Position numbers and translations under genes: made by a program
The notes under the pieces: model-generated
Seen by the model: the letters and a program-made list of their open reading frames with translations, nothing else
What the model was told of the DNA's origin: nothing
Databases searched by the model: none
Shown: piece by piece, positions 50,478-61,329 of the stretch
Layout of the letters: the number at the start of each line of letters is the position of its first letter
Numbering within the stretch: position 1 is the stretch's first letter
From: Pomphorhynchus laevis
Taxonomy: Eukaryota > Acanthocephala > Palaeacanthocephala > Echinorhynchida > Pomphorhynchidae
Assembly: GCA_012934845.2 (NCBI GenBank)
Contig: WNNJ02001269.1
Span: 103,922 to 167,921 of the forward strand
Direction: 5' to 3'
DNA length: 64,000 nucleotides

Positions 50478-51232
50478 AAATATATCTGACGAATATAAAT
50501 TTTAATATTTTCTGTAAAATATGTATTTATTATTTTCTCTAATGAAACATGAATAAATAAAAAACGATGTATAAGAATAAGGATTATTCTTGTACATCAT
50601 GAGGAACTGCTATGCTATCAGATTTCGGCTTCTATTCCTGGACACAACATAGTAACGGAACCAAACACGTACTAACGACGTATTTCATCTGATTAAATTT
50701 GATTATCTAATATCCTATTCTAATACAAAGTATATTATTTATTTTCCATCCATAAAATTTTTCCGCTAATGATTTTAAATTTATTTTTTATATTAGTGTA
50801 TTGATTTATATATTTTATTATTTTCTGCTTGATGTTATTTTTATAGTAACCTAATTTAAAATATGCATCTATTAAATTATTTTAATGACTTTGAAGAAAA
50901 CCAATATCGTTACATATTGTTGCAATTCTTAAAATTTCATTATTTAATGTATTATATTTTATATTATATGGTATGCATGAATGCTCATGCAAAAATATGT
51001 TTCTTGTAAATTTAAATATGTCATCTTTACGATATAAATTAATAGTAGTTTTAGTTAATGTTAATTTAATGTTCATATCTAGATATACACCTTCTTTATC
51101 ATTAATATTGATTTTATTAAGAATAAGGCTACCTGGATAAATTTGTTCGCTTATTGAATAAAATAAATTAAAATTATTAAAATAATTGACAAGTTGATAT
51201 CGACTGAGCGTCAATTTATCTAGATAGAACAA
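50478..51232 (-). mobile_element. Penelope-like element, upstream tandem copy (RT thumb to 3' end)
   Basis: Minus-strand frame 51232-50882 encodes [56 protein letters not shown] and [19 protein letters not shown]; the thumb continues to about 50720. It lies head-to-tail with the PLE copy that holds the Gypsy insertion, as is common for PLEs. 5'-truncated. Confidence 0.75.
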
Positions 51233-51239
51233 TGGTTTT

Positions 51240-51673
51240 AACCCTTCCTGACATCTCCAAGTCTAAACTCAATTACAATTTAGGCGTGTCGATCGTTATT
51301 GACAATCAATGAATAACAAAGTTTTTGTACAGCTTTGTTTTTCATTTTATATTTTATATAATAAGAGACGTTCGTCCTTCACATGGGTTTTTATTTATAC
51401 CCACGACATTAATTATTGAGAAGTTTTATCTAACCTCAATAGAATTTGTATTTGCTTTCGAAATCGATAGGCAATATTAGATTTTAAGTACTCAAATTAT
51501 AATTATCGTCAAATATGATTATTTACCAGATATGATTATTTACATATTTGTATATGTCAACAATTCGAAATAAAATGTTTTTAAAAATGTTTTTAATTTA
51601 TAATTCATCCACTTCTTGGCCATTGTTTCTGAGATTTATTCGCCACTGGTTTATAATAAGCAATTGCGTATAT
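51240..51673. other. Intergenic, nothing recognised
   Basis: Between the PLE copy and the channel gene stop. No coding frame or element terminus supported. Confidence 0.5.
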
Positions 51674-53047
51674 TCACTTTGGTTTATATATACGCTTTCC
51701 AACTTGTCGACAATTTGGTGTTTGTTCAATATTGATACTTTGAAATTCAAGCAATTTCTCAGCTAAGATCTTTCTTCTGTAAAGATAATATCTAGTGTCC
51801 TTCATTCTAATGGGATTAATCCCTTGTGCACTGTTAACTTGCTCACACACAACTCTGAAAATTGCAATCTTTACTAGCACTGATTTTATAGCCTGCGCTA
51901 GCTGCTCGCTACATAAATCATGGCAAACATGTTTTAACTGTAAAATGCTATTTTGCATAATATCACATAACTGTTTAGCTTCTGGAGTTTTTACGCTTTC
52001 GATGTATTTATATAGATTTAATAAAAATTGCGCCTTTAAAGCTTGGTCAATTGTCTTATGCTTTTTCATTGATTCATTGAAATTATTTTTCCACGTTGAT
52101 TTAATTATTTCGTTTATATTGAAATTACATTCACGACTGTTAATATGGACATTATTTATTTGATGCATGATCACTTTTCCAAGCGAAATAACATCACCGG
52201 ACTGTTTATTTTGACACGGTCGTACCTGAAAAATACCAAGTCCAGGCGGGATCTTGTAGTGATTCGGGATTTTATCATTTGTAAGACAAGGGTGCAAAGC
52301 ACTGATGAAATTTGATGGCTGTTGCTTATCCATTATATTATTGGTTATATTGCCTGCTGTTAGCTTAGTCCTCAACCGAAAAAACAGGTTTAGTCCCGGC
52401 TTCATATCGTAACCGATGATTGTTCTATCGAAAAATCGCTGATCATCCGAATTGCTGCTAGTGCGTTTCATTGTAATTCCAAAATTAGATTTCCCCATCT
52501 GTTCCATTAGAAGATTCCTTCTTTCGTCAGCTGTATCTACAAAATGTTCTTGACCGCAGTTAGCAATGATACCGGCCATTGTCCAACCTAATATAATCAT
52601 AGAAGCCGCTAAAAATGCATAACCACATTCTTGAACTGTTGCCGATAGCAATACCGATTCTTCGAAATCAGCAAATATTGGCCATACATCTTCAAATGAA
52701 GCAAGTTTAACTAACGTGAACATACTCTTTGTTAGACTACCGTAAGATTGCTTTACTTCATCGGAAAACCCAGCAAACATAATCGCACCAAAGGTGATTA
52801 ACATAGCAACAAAACTTAGATACACGTCGACCAGTAAAAATATCGACCTGCAAATCCCTTTGAATGTTAAATAAAACCAGGCTGGACTACCTGCAAGCCA
52901 ATTCACTGTGCGTATGATACATACGCATCGGAGACTGTTGATAATCCAATTAAAATCGTAACTGATATTAATATAATGCACCATTATAAGAGAAAATGTT
53001 GTCAAATCCAGCCAATCCCATATGCTTGCAAGGTTTGGGAAAGCCAT
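51674..53047 (-). CDS. One-domain voltage-gated-like cation channel, S3-S6 and C-tail exon
   Basis: A 457-codon open frame. S3 is WDWLDLTTFSLIMVHYI. An S4-like helix with spaced Arg follows (SLRCVCIIRTVNWLAGSPAW). S5 is SIFLLVDVYLSFVAMLITFG, then IMFAGFS. The pore loop is YGSLTKSMFTLVKLASFEDV followed by W, close to the T/S-x-D-x-W filter of CatSper and other ion_trans channels. S6 is CGYAFLAASMIILGWTMAGI. A hydrophilic C-tail of about 270 residues follows, with no domain I know. The ATG at 53047 follows an in-frame stop. An acceptor at TTGCAAG|C (about 53024) would start the exon just before S3, so this is probably the last exon of the gene that begins at 61319. Na/Ca selectivity cannot be told. 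Confidence 0.65.
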   Translation of the reverse strand: MAFPNLASIWDWLDLTTFSLIMVHYINISYDFNWIINSLRCVCIIRTVNWLAGSPAWFYLTFKGICRSIFLLVDVYLSFVAMLITFGAIMFAGFSDEVKQSYGSLTKSMFTLVKLASFEDVWPIFADFEESVLLSATVQECGYAFLAASMIILGWTMAGIIANCGQEHFVDTADERRNLLMEQMGKSNFGITMKRTSSNSDDQRFFDRTIIGYDMKPGLNLFFRLRTKLTAGNITNNIMDKQQPSNFISALHPCLTNDKIPNHYKIPPGLGIFQVRPCQNKQSGDVISLGKVIMHQINNVHINSRECNFNINEIIKSTWKNNFNESMKKHKTIDQALKAQFLLNLYKYIESVKTPEAKQLCDIMQNSILQLKHVCHDLCSEQLAQAIKSVLVKIAIFRVVCEQVNSAQGINPIRMKDTRYYLYRRKILAEKLLEFQSINIEQTPNCRQVGKRIYKPK

Positions 53048-53049
53048 TC

Positions 53050-53575
53050 AACATAGATTCAAATGTCTTTTAAACATGAAGTTTTAAAAACAAAATGTCA
53101 TGCAGTTCAACTTTTATCGTTTGTAGTGTAAATTAATAATTAAGAAAGAATAATTATTATCAACAAACTTGAGAATAACAAGGACTAAAGGTTGACAAAA
53201 GCAACAGTGTCGTAATTTTAAACAGTAGAACGTATTTGCAAAAACTGAAAGATGTTAAACTTACGAAAGCAATAAACGCACCAATAAATAAAATAAATTC
53301 TAATGCATACGAACATTAATCATTTAAATTCAATAAGGTAATTGGATATCATTCACCGGGCCACATCACGGAACCGCAAAAATCCATAAGGATAAATCAA
53401 CCCCTCCCCCCATTTGACCAATAATTTCAACAATCCCGACACCGACAAATAACGTTTTAAAAACAGTTAATGAAATTGCATGCCAACACAATTCAGTTGT
53501 AGATCTTATAAAGAATTCATCAATAAGCCAGGAAAACTCATAGCATATTTAGATTTGGAATTCTTATGTGTTTTG
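53050..53575. other. Intronic DNA, nothing recognised
   Basis: AT-rich with one C-rich run near 53400. No frame supported. Confidence 0.5.
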
Positions 53576-53579
53576 AAAT

Positions 53580-54110
53580 AAAGACGAGAAACTGACGACA
53601 CCACTTAGCCGAGAATGTGATCTACGACAATTTCTACAATTTTGTGCAACAAATATGTCGCTCCTTACACTCGATAACGGATTATATTTACAGACTAATT
53701 GGGTGTCAATAGGATGTGTCCATGAGATCCACATCAAATACCACCTATTTACATTAAATATGTTAATGGCATATTTATCTGCTACGATAGCGAAGATACA
53801 ATCATATTACTTAAAGAGGCATTCCAAAAACACTCTATCCTTAAATTAACATGAAAATCATAAAAGAAATTAAGGCAATTTTTTTAATCATAAAACAACT
53901 TTAAGGCAACAATGTTCATTAAACCAGCTCATTATGGCACAGACTTGAATTACAACAGCATATGCCCTCATATATATAATTTCTGTGGTAAAGATGCTTT
54001 TGCATCGAGCATTTACGGTCTGTTCAGACGAACACATCCTAACCATCGAAATCTAGAGAATCCGGCACATGCTATCAAAACAATAATTTTAATCTGCGTG
54101 GATTGAACTA
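53580..54110 (+). mobile_element. Penelope-like reverse transcriptase relic
   Basis: Read through breaks on the plus strand: YLQTNWVSIGCV (in place of the QxxGxxMG motif), then IKYVNGIFICYDSEDT (the RYVDD palm motif), then KPAHYGTDLNYNSICPHIY, matching the PLE motif RKPTHTxxYLxYxSxxP. Decayed. Probably the GIY-YIG-bearing PLE group represented at 22.0-22.9 kb. It lies in the presumed channel intron, opposite strand. Confidence 0.6.
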
Positions 54111-54301
54111 ATATTCTATAAAGATCAATTTTTTTAGTACTTACGTATTTTTGAGATAAAGAAACATAAGTTGAATCAATGTACAAATATTCACAAAATT
54201 ATAATAATTTAGATAACAAAAAATATTAAAAAAGAAGTAAAAATATACAAGTAAAACAAATAAACAACGTCACCAAATAAATTCACTCAATGTCTTTCCT
54301 T

Positions 54302-54999
54302 CTATTGTGGGCAGCGTCGTGTCCCTCGGCGGCCGAATTCACGAAGGTTGACTGAAGCTGGTCCGTCGCAGTCGCTGTCCATCCTTCGCAGGCTATTGTA
54401 GTGCTCGTTGCGGTGATATGAAATGTGAAGCTCCGTCACCTCAACTTCGATTTGCCGATTCGCTTCAACGCTGTTTTCGCTAGCGCTCTTGTCGTCCAAC
54501 AAAGGAGCTAGGCGCTGTGTTATATGAAGGGCATGTAAAGGATCTTGACTGCAATCTTTGCTTATCGTGTTGCTGTTAATAATCCACGGCATAATTCCTT
54601 CCTGGTGAATGACAATAGAAACACGTTTGAAGCGAGCAAAGGAGATCAGTTTTACATTTCCGGCAAACACACGCGTTTTGCGAAGCTGCGCGATCGATTT
54701 GTCAAAGTTTTCGAAGAAATGCCCAAACTCCGTCTTGTTGGCATTCAGGTAGTCGCAAACATTTGCACGATACTCTGAGTGATTATCGAAATTACCCGTC
54801 ATCTGGTCAGAAAGGGCGTGAAATAGGCAGTTACCATCGCTGGGGACCTCGCGGATCACAATCCCGTAATCGTTGAGCTGGTTATAAAATGCAGCAGAAA
54901 TCCCGTCAGCTGCTGTGCAACGCAGCTTCCGAATGTCCGTTCTAGAGTTATCACGAGAGTCGTATTGTTCGAATAAGTTTTTTCTGCATCGGACTTATA
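54302..54999 (-). CDS. OTU-family cysteine protease (OTUD3-like) ORF
   Basis: Predicted deubiquitinase-type protease. Open from about 54999 to the stop at 54302. SAAFYNQLNDYGIVIREV leads into SDGNCLFHALSDQMTG (catalytic Asp and Cys in DGNC). FDNHSEYRANVCDYL, FAGNVKLISFARFKRVSIVI and HQ follow. It ends with VTELHISYHRNEHYNSL, which carries the catalytic His (HYN). All triad positions are intact and the order matches OTUD3-like domains. No ATG precedes DGNC in this frame. The upstream frame (55272-54856) overlaps it and meets it near an A-run at about 54985, so the start comes through a frame change or splicing. Upstream, a GTAAGT at 55260 and a CTTCCAG ending at 55177 could bound an 84-nt intron. 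It directly follows the R2-like LINE on the same strand and may be part of it; a separate host gene is the alternative. Confidence 0.7.
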
Positions 55000-55265
55000 C
55001 AGAGAAGTTTCCTCTCTCGCCGTTTCCGCACATTTGCTAATAATTGATTCACTGTCAAATGCATGTTCTTGTGACATTTCACAATCGTGGACATCAGATT
55101 GCGCCTTCGCACACACCTTTCTGACATTTTTCGTCTCGAGTGCAGCGCCAGATTCCTCACCAGCCAGATCAAGTGCCTGGAAGGGAGTTATTTTTGTGAT
55201 GACTAATGTTTGACACTTGCATAGTGTCAAACTACATCTATCATTATAACAAATACTTACGTGCA

Positions 55266-56686
55266 TTAGCAAATTTTAGTTAAACGCACCTGTGCATGAC
55301 CAAGAGCTAATCCACAGTAATTTGCGAATAGCTTGAATGCGATTTCGTCCGCCAACGTAAACGAACCCATTCTTCGTGTGGGATTCTCCATTATGTGGTT
55401 AGCAATCTCGTAATACAGTCGGTTTAACATATCAATGCTAGATAATATAGCGTTTGAATTTCCTCTCATGAGTGATATTGATATTCGTTGAAAGAGCCGT
55501 GCAGATGCGATGCTGTATGGAAAAGATGATCGAATTACTAAGGATCGGGCGATTTGTCTGATGATTTTCTCCCCTTCCATATTCCAGCCGCCGTAACACT
55601 CCAAGACTGCAGGTATGAAGTTATATCCCGCCTCAATCATTTTAGCACGGTACTTCCTATCTTTGACCGATGATGCGTACTGCGCAGCTGCGTAACCAGG
55701 CACATAAGCTGACTGGTGAAGAAAGGATTTCTGCAGTGGATGTGCTACCGCGAAATCTATAGCATCTGAAGGATCCCCGTAGATCATAATATCGGCTGGC
55801 CGTTCTTGTAGATTTTGGACAAGGTTGCGAACCTCGCAACCCACATGCATTCCTGCTGATTGTGCCGCCTGGAGAACGACGTCACGAATTCCATTATGAC
55901 GCATTCCTGGAAAACCACCGTAGTTGCAAGTTAGTGCATAGAAGCCCTCAGCTTCTGCGTTTCGAAAACATCGACTACAACGGTAGTCACTTGGAGCAAT
56001 TTGCAGGCCTTATTACATTCTTATAAGAATTGTAAATTCTTGGTCGGTAAGCGCTAAGCCGAGACTTCGATTTGGGGCGCTTCGTAACCATGCGTTCGCA
56101 TGTGGCTGTGATACCGCTATTAGTCTGGCCCTTGTCCGATCATCTCCAGTGTCTAATAGATTTTTCCGCTTCTCTGAGTCGATTTTGAACGATATTTGAT
56201 GTTGTCTCGTAGATGAAGCCTGTTGTTCCACTTCTGCTCCGTGTAGCGGAAGTTATTTCATTCTCGCTTACAAAGCCCTGGAAATGTATTTGGATCCTGG
56301 TTCACAAAAGCGTCCACTGTGCTGACGCTTGCTGCAAAGGCTGCCGCTCTGTGTTTGTTTGTACTCCTAAGGCCCAGACCGCCCATTTTTAGTGGGAACT
56401 CAACTTGAGATCGTGTTCGCGCTGACAGTTGTATTGAAGCGATGATTTCCATCGCCCGTATCACAGCATTATCAAACTGCTTACAGAAAAGTTCGGTGCT
56501 TGCTGCATCTGCATTCCTCCTTCGGAATGATATTCGTTGAACAAGCTCTGTGTCATTTACTAGGTTTGGTAAGCAACTATTTATGAGATATGCTTCTACA
56601 AACTCTTGCGAACCAATTGGGCATCCCAAAATGTGCGTATTTACTAGACAATTCGAACAAAAGGAAAATATCCTGAGATCACCATT
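55266..56686 (-). mobile_element. R2-like LINE, RT end to restriction-like endonuclease
   Basis: Minus strand. At 56680-56258 is the end of the RT and thumb (LGCPIGSQEFVEAYLINSCL, RAMEIIASIQ, FPLKMGGLGLRS). At 56231-56013 is the linker (RARLIAVSQPHANAWLRSAP, LGLALTDQEFTI). At about 56010-55904 is a zinc-knuckle-like CSRC...C then GGFPGMRHNGIRD. At 55904-55266 is the restriction-like endonuclease region (RPADIMIYGDPSDAIDFAVA with its Asp, DRKYRAKMIEAGYNFIPAVL, CYGGWNMEGEKIIRQIARSL). Three open frames with about two frame changes, far fresher than the copies at 11.0 and 27.4 kb. 5'-truncated: it begins where the RTE-type LINE 3' end stops (56687). Confidence 0.85.
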
Positions 56687-59280
56687 GCTTACAACGTTGA
56701 ATCTCATTACTAAATTATAACATCTAGTAATGAAGAACGGCCCAAAATTAGATGTCAAGTGTAATGTGTATATCATTTCAGATGTAAGGAGCCCGGCTGT
56801 AACACTGAGCAAAACTATATCGAATATACAACACAAACACTTGATCAAAGAATGTCACAACACCAGTTTTAAAAATGAATAACAACAATTTCTTGACAAG
56901 AAAAAAACAAATAATAAAACACAAGATTTTTCTTGTCAACCACTAGTCCGAATGTCGGGTCGTGGAAGCAGTGTGTGAACCAAACTAATCTAGACATCGA
57001 GATCCTGGGCGACAGACTAGAGTTCACTTTCAGATAGTTCTCTTTCTAGATCATAGTTATCTTTCAAGGCGTTGCTCGGCCAGTTTCGAAATTTGATCTT
57101 CCCACCGGTATCGAGGTCTACCTCGAAGTCTCTTTCCAGGGAGTCCGGCATGGAAAACCCTATGAGGAAGGCGATTCCTTAACATCCTCAGAAGGTGTCA
57201 TTGCAACATTAACTGACTTTCTTCGATGTAGAGAAGCAGCGACTTTACTCCTAGTCCATCACGGATGACCGAATTCCTAAACTTATCTCTAGGGCTAAGA
57301 CCGGCCGCACCGCGAAAGAACCTCGTTTCGGTCGCATGTATCTAAGATCTTATCCTTTCTGTCATAACCCAAAGCTCATGACCATAGGTTAAGATACGAA
57401 CGAAGATTGCGTGTTAAACCGAAAGTTTCACCCGAAGACTTAGCTGCCGCTTCATCACGACAGACATTTACAAAGAGCGCATTGCTGCGTTAGCTAAACA
57501 GGTCCGCTTATCAATCTCCCTGATGTTCCTGCCTTCCCTCGAGAACAATATCTTAAGATACTTGAAGTCATCAATACTAGGAAGAAGCTTTTCCCCAATC
57601 CGGGTTTACATTGACACCTGAATCCGAGACGAAAACATAGAGACAGTCTAAGAGGTACTAACCAACATCACTGCCGCTCGACATTCCATCGTTAATCGAT
57701 CTGGTAGGCATTGTAAGTTATCAGGATACGAAGCTAACAAGACAACATCATCTGCAAAAGCAAGGATGGCATCTTGATAGAAACGAACTAAAGACCGACA
57801 TCCGACAGAGCTGTCCGCTTTGTAATTTTGTCTATGTAAACAAGGAACACAAGTGGACACAACGGACAACCTTGACGAAGTCCAACGCTTACTGGAAATG
57901 ATTCAGACTTCCTACCTAGAACACGAACACAACTCATACTTTGTTCATACAGAAAAGCCACATACCCGAAAATAGTGTGGTACTTCATACTTCCTTTGCA
58001 CCTCTCACAACCTCTCTCTCGCAGAACTAGGTCGAAAGCCTTCTTTAAATCTACAAAGCACATGTAGACCGGTTGAGCAAACTCCCAAGACCGTTCGAAT
58101 ATAGTTGAGAGAGTAAACATTTGATCCATAGTTCCACGACCTGGACGAATGTCGCATTGTTCCTCTTGCAACTGTCCGTCAATTATAACCAGTATCTTTA
58201 ACTCAAGAATCCTATCAAATAGCTTACCAGTTTGGCTAAGAAGAGTGATGGCCGATAATTGGAACACACTCTTCGGTCACTTTTCTTAAAGATCGGACCA
58301 ACACCCCAGTTCGCCACTCACTAGGTATCTTGTCCGACATCAATGCAACGTTGAAGATCCGTGTTAGCCACTTCATGCCCATCGTCTACGCCAGAAAATT
58401 TCTTATTACGAAATTTTTAACAAGAGCAATTACTTTTAATGAGATGAGCTTTTCCGTGTGTTCTAAAGGCTCCAAATCAAGAGAGGGCATATCCATCGAA
58501 TTTAGGAGATACTTAAAATGCTCGCTCCAACAACCAAGAATTTCTTCAAAGTCAGTCAGCATATATCCTCTCTTGTCTTAGACAGTTCGACGAGTTTTCT
58601 GCTTTTCAACACGAAGGTTCCTGATCGTCCTCCAGAACATCTTCGAAGCTGACTTATAATAAAGTTCTAAGTGCTTTTCAAACTTCTCTCAAGCCGCCTT
58701 GTTCGCTTCAGTAACTGCTCGAACTGAAGCTCTCTTTGCTTTTCGGTACTTGTTTACTGCTTCCACCGATTTATCTGACAAAGTTCCCTTATAAGTTAGC
58801 TTCTTCTGTTGGACAAAATCTCTTGCTGTTGATGTCCACCAAGCAGTTCGAGGATTCCTTCCACGACAAGTACCTAATGCCTTCGAGCCACAACTTTTCA
58901 CAGTTGCTTTGGCAAGCGAGGATCTGAACATCTTCCATTCATGATCAATGTTTTTCATCTCTTCTTGCAACCGAGAGAAGTCCTCCCGGATGTAGCCACA
59001 AAAACGTTTTTTGACAGAAACATCTACTAGATGCTCCCATCACGCCCTCACACAACGTTTAGGTTTACCAGGCTTATCTAGCATCCTATCCAGCCATCGA
59101 AGTTTACTAACTACAAGGTAGATGTTGATTGACATATCAGCTTCTCTCTTCACACAAGTGTCTAGAACAATACGTCGCAGATCAGATAAAACGATTACAA
59201 AATCGATCATTGATCTGTGACTGAGAAAATCTTGATGGCATGGGCATCTATGGATTTTCTTATGTTCAAACATGGTTTGA
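56687..59280 (-). mobile_element. RTE-type LINE copy, 5'-truncated in the endonuclease
   Basis: Minus strand. APE endonuclease end at 59273-59040 (RSMIDFVIVLSDLRRIVLDT). Linker at 58970-58689. RT at 58267-57788 (FQLSAITLLSQTGKLFDRIL, PGRGTMDQMFTLSTIFERSW, AQPVYMCFVDLKKAFDLVLR, GLRQGCPLCPLVFLVYIDKI). The FADDVVLLAS motif is at about 57830-57790. The C-terminal end at about 57190-57050 reads NRLPHRVFHAGLPGKRLRGR then PRYRWEDQISKLAEQRL. A 3' UTR runs to about 56687. Broken at several points. About 98 percent identical to 1-1590 where they overlap. The 5' junction at 59273 coincides with a palindrome. Confidence 0.88.
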
Positions 59281-59290
59281 ACATAAGATT
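59260..59290. repeat. Perfect 14-bp palindrome at LINE 5' junction
   Basis: TCTTATGTTCAAAC, ATG, then the exact reverse complement. The left arm is LINE sequence (also present at 1.57 kb in near-identical form); the right arm lies beyond the truncation point. Confidence 0.88.
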
Positions 59291-59564
59291 AAAGATTTCT
59301 ATAAAATAAAAATTATAACATTAGATTCATTTTAGAAAACCTTTCAAACTTGAGTTCTTACTTTAAAATTTATTTTTAAAAGTCGAACATAATATTTTTG
59401 TATTATCACAAATTATTAAGGATTTTCATTTGATTTATATTAAACACAAAAAAAATAATTATCACAAATCATTAAAGAATTACAAAACAAAAAATTTTAA
59501 TTGAAGAAAAATATATTTTTTAATTACAACAACAATTTCTCGACAATGCGTTCTTCAATATTGC

Positions 59565-60225
59565 TTACAACGTTGAATATTATTACCAAATACAACCAAT
59601 TAAAACATCTAGTAATGAAGAACGGCCCAAAATTAGATGTCAAGTGTAATGTGTATATCATTTTAGATGTAAGGAGCCCGGCTGTAACACTGAGCAAAAC
59701 TATATCGAATATACAACACAAACACTTGATCAAAGAATGTCACAACACCAGTTTTAAAAATGAATAACAACAATTTCTTGACAAGAAAAAAACAAATAAT
59801 AAAACACAAGATTTTTCTTGTCAACCACTAGTCCGAATGTCGGGTCGTGGAAGCAGTGTGTGAACCAAACTAATCTAGACATCGAGATCCTGGGCGACAG
59901 ACTAGAGTTCACTTTCAGATAGTTCTCTTTCTATACCATAGTTATCTTTCAAGGCGTTGCTCGGCCAGTTTCGAAATTTGATCTTCCCACCGGTATCGAG
60001 GTCTACCTCGAAGTCTCTTTCCAGGGAGTCCGGCATGGAAAACCCTCCGAGAGGTAACACGCACGAAGACTGCGTGTTAAACCGAAAGTTCTACCTCAAG
60101 ACTCCCGCTTCACCACGACATAACTTTACAAAGAACGCATTTCTACGTTAGCTGCACAAATCCGCTTCTCAATCTCATTGATGTTCCTGCCGTCCCTCGA
60201 GAATAATACCTCAAGATACTTAAAC
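59565..60225 (-). mobile_element. RTE-type LINE 3' fragment
   Basis: Repeats the 3' part of the copy at 56.7-59.3 kb. Positions 59565-60050 match 56687-57160 closely, and 60050-60225 match about 57395-57565, so about 235 bp present in the longer copy are missing. Same strand as the longer copy, separated from it by about 280 bp of AT-rich DNA (59291-59564). Confidence 0.85.
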
Positions 60226-60970
60226 ATGAATAAATAAAAAACTTTTAAAAATGAATAGAGAAAAGGAAGGTCTAAAAATAGGCAATTATGATAAAAAATA
60301 CCTCAAACCACCAATCAACAGAAATAATTAAGAAATAACAGAAATTTCGAAGACATTTTTACTTATAGTTTGCTGTTTTGTTGCAAATTGTTTTGTCGAA
60401 AATTCAACAAAATCAAATTTTATATTTTGGGGCAAAGTGACTGTCGCTTAAAGTATTAAATATTTCCGCATGTGAGTCAGTTATTTTGAAATTATGAGAA
60501 ACTCTTATGCAAACCCTATGAAGAAGAATGCATTTTTAATTTATAAATTTGATTCTGAAAATACTAGGCAACCAAGTATGAATAGGTGGTAAGAAGTAGA
60601 AAACCTTAAGTCTTTTATTTCATTTGATTATGTAATCTATGATTTTTTAAAGAGCTTAACAACAAGGCAGTTAAAAATAACTTTAGATGCTTTGCTTGTT
60701 AACTAGTTTTGACCGAGATAATGTTTAAAGTTTTATGAGCCCTACAGACTTATAAGTTTTTTAAAATATTTCACGTTTTATTTGCATTAATTTTTGCTAT
60801 CCACATCGATAAGTAATTTATCCACACTTTAAATAAATATTACATTTGTTTCGATTTTTTTCATTATCACACTTTAAATAAATATGATTTGACTTATTTT
60901 GAATGCTTAAGCAAAACTATAATTTTAAATTATATTTGTTTCAATTTTTTCCGTCGTGCAATTTTTTGAA
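60226..60970. other. Presumed channel intron, nothing recognised
   Basis: AT-rich DNA without supported frames, between the LINE fragment and the S1-S2 exon. Confidence 0.5.
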
Positions 60971-60971
60971 T

Positions 60972-61319
60972 CTATGTCCTATCTTTATAGACCATTATTA
61001 TTATCTGAATGACGAAAGATATGTTTGCCGTCGTATTAATAATGTTACAGGCTTTGAGCACGATTTCTCGGGATCGCAATTCCATTTCAAGCTCCATAAG
61101 ATAGGGGTGAAAGAATACTAAAAGAACTAGTGTGCAGCAAGTCGATAGTAATTGAATAAATCGATATAATTTATTATAACTTATCTGATCTGGCCATACT
61201 TTGATATACCAGTCGTACCACCAGCATTCACATGAATCATCTACACAATTAAATGGCTTAGGCTCAATTAGAGGACCATTGTATAGTGCCCTGTTTCTAG
61301 TTTCCTTTACATAATCCAT
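60972..61319 (-). CDS. Probable first exon of the cation channel (N-terminus, S1-S2)
   Basis: Starts at ATG 61319. The N-terminus has a cluster of Cys and Trp (CVDDSCECWWYDWYIKVWPD). Then come two hydrophobic segments typical of S1 and S2: LYRFIQLLSTCCTLVLLVFF and ANISFVIQIIIMVYK. No S3-S6 follows here. The 51.7-53.0 kb exon on the same strand has S3-S6 but no S1-S2, so the two complement each other. The exact donor is not settled: GTCTAT after IIIM is phase 0, while the candidate downstream acceptor needs phase 2, so a further small exon may lie between. If joined, the presumed intron is about 8 kb and holds the PLE, OTU, R2-like and RTE pieces. Confidence 0.5.
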   Translation of the reverse strand: MDYVKETRNRALYNGPLIEPKPFNCVDDSCECWWYDWYIKVWPDQISYNKLYRFIQLLSTCCTLVLLVFFHPYLMELEMELRSREIVLKACNIINTTANISFVIQIIIMVYKDRT

Positions 61320-61329
61320 TTTAAATTAT

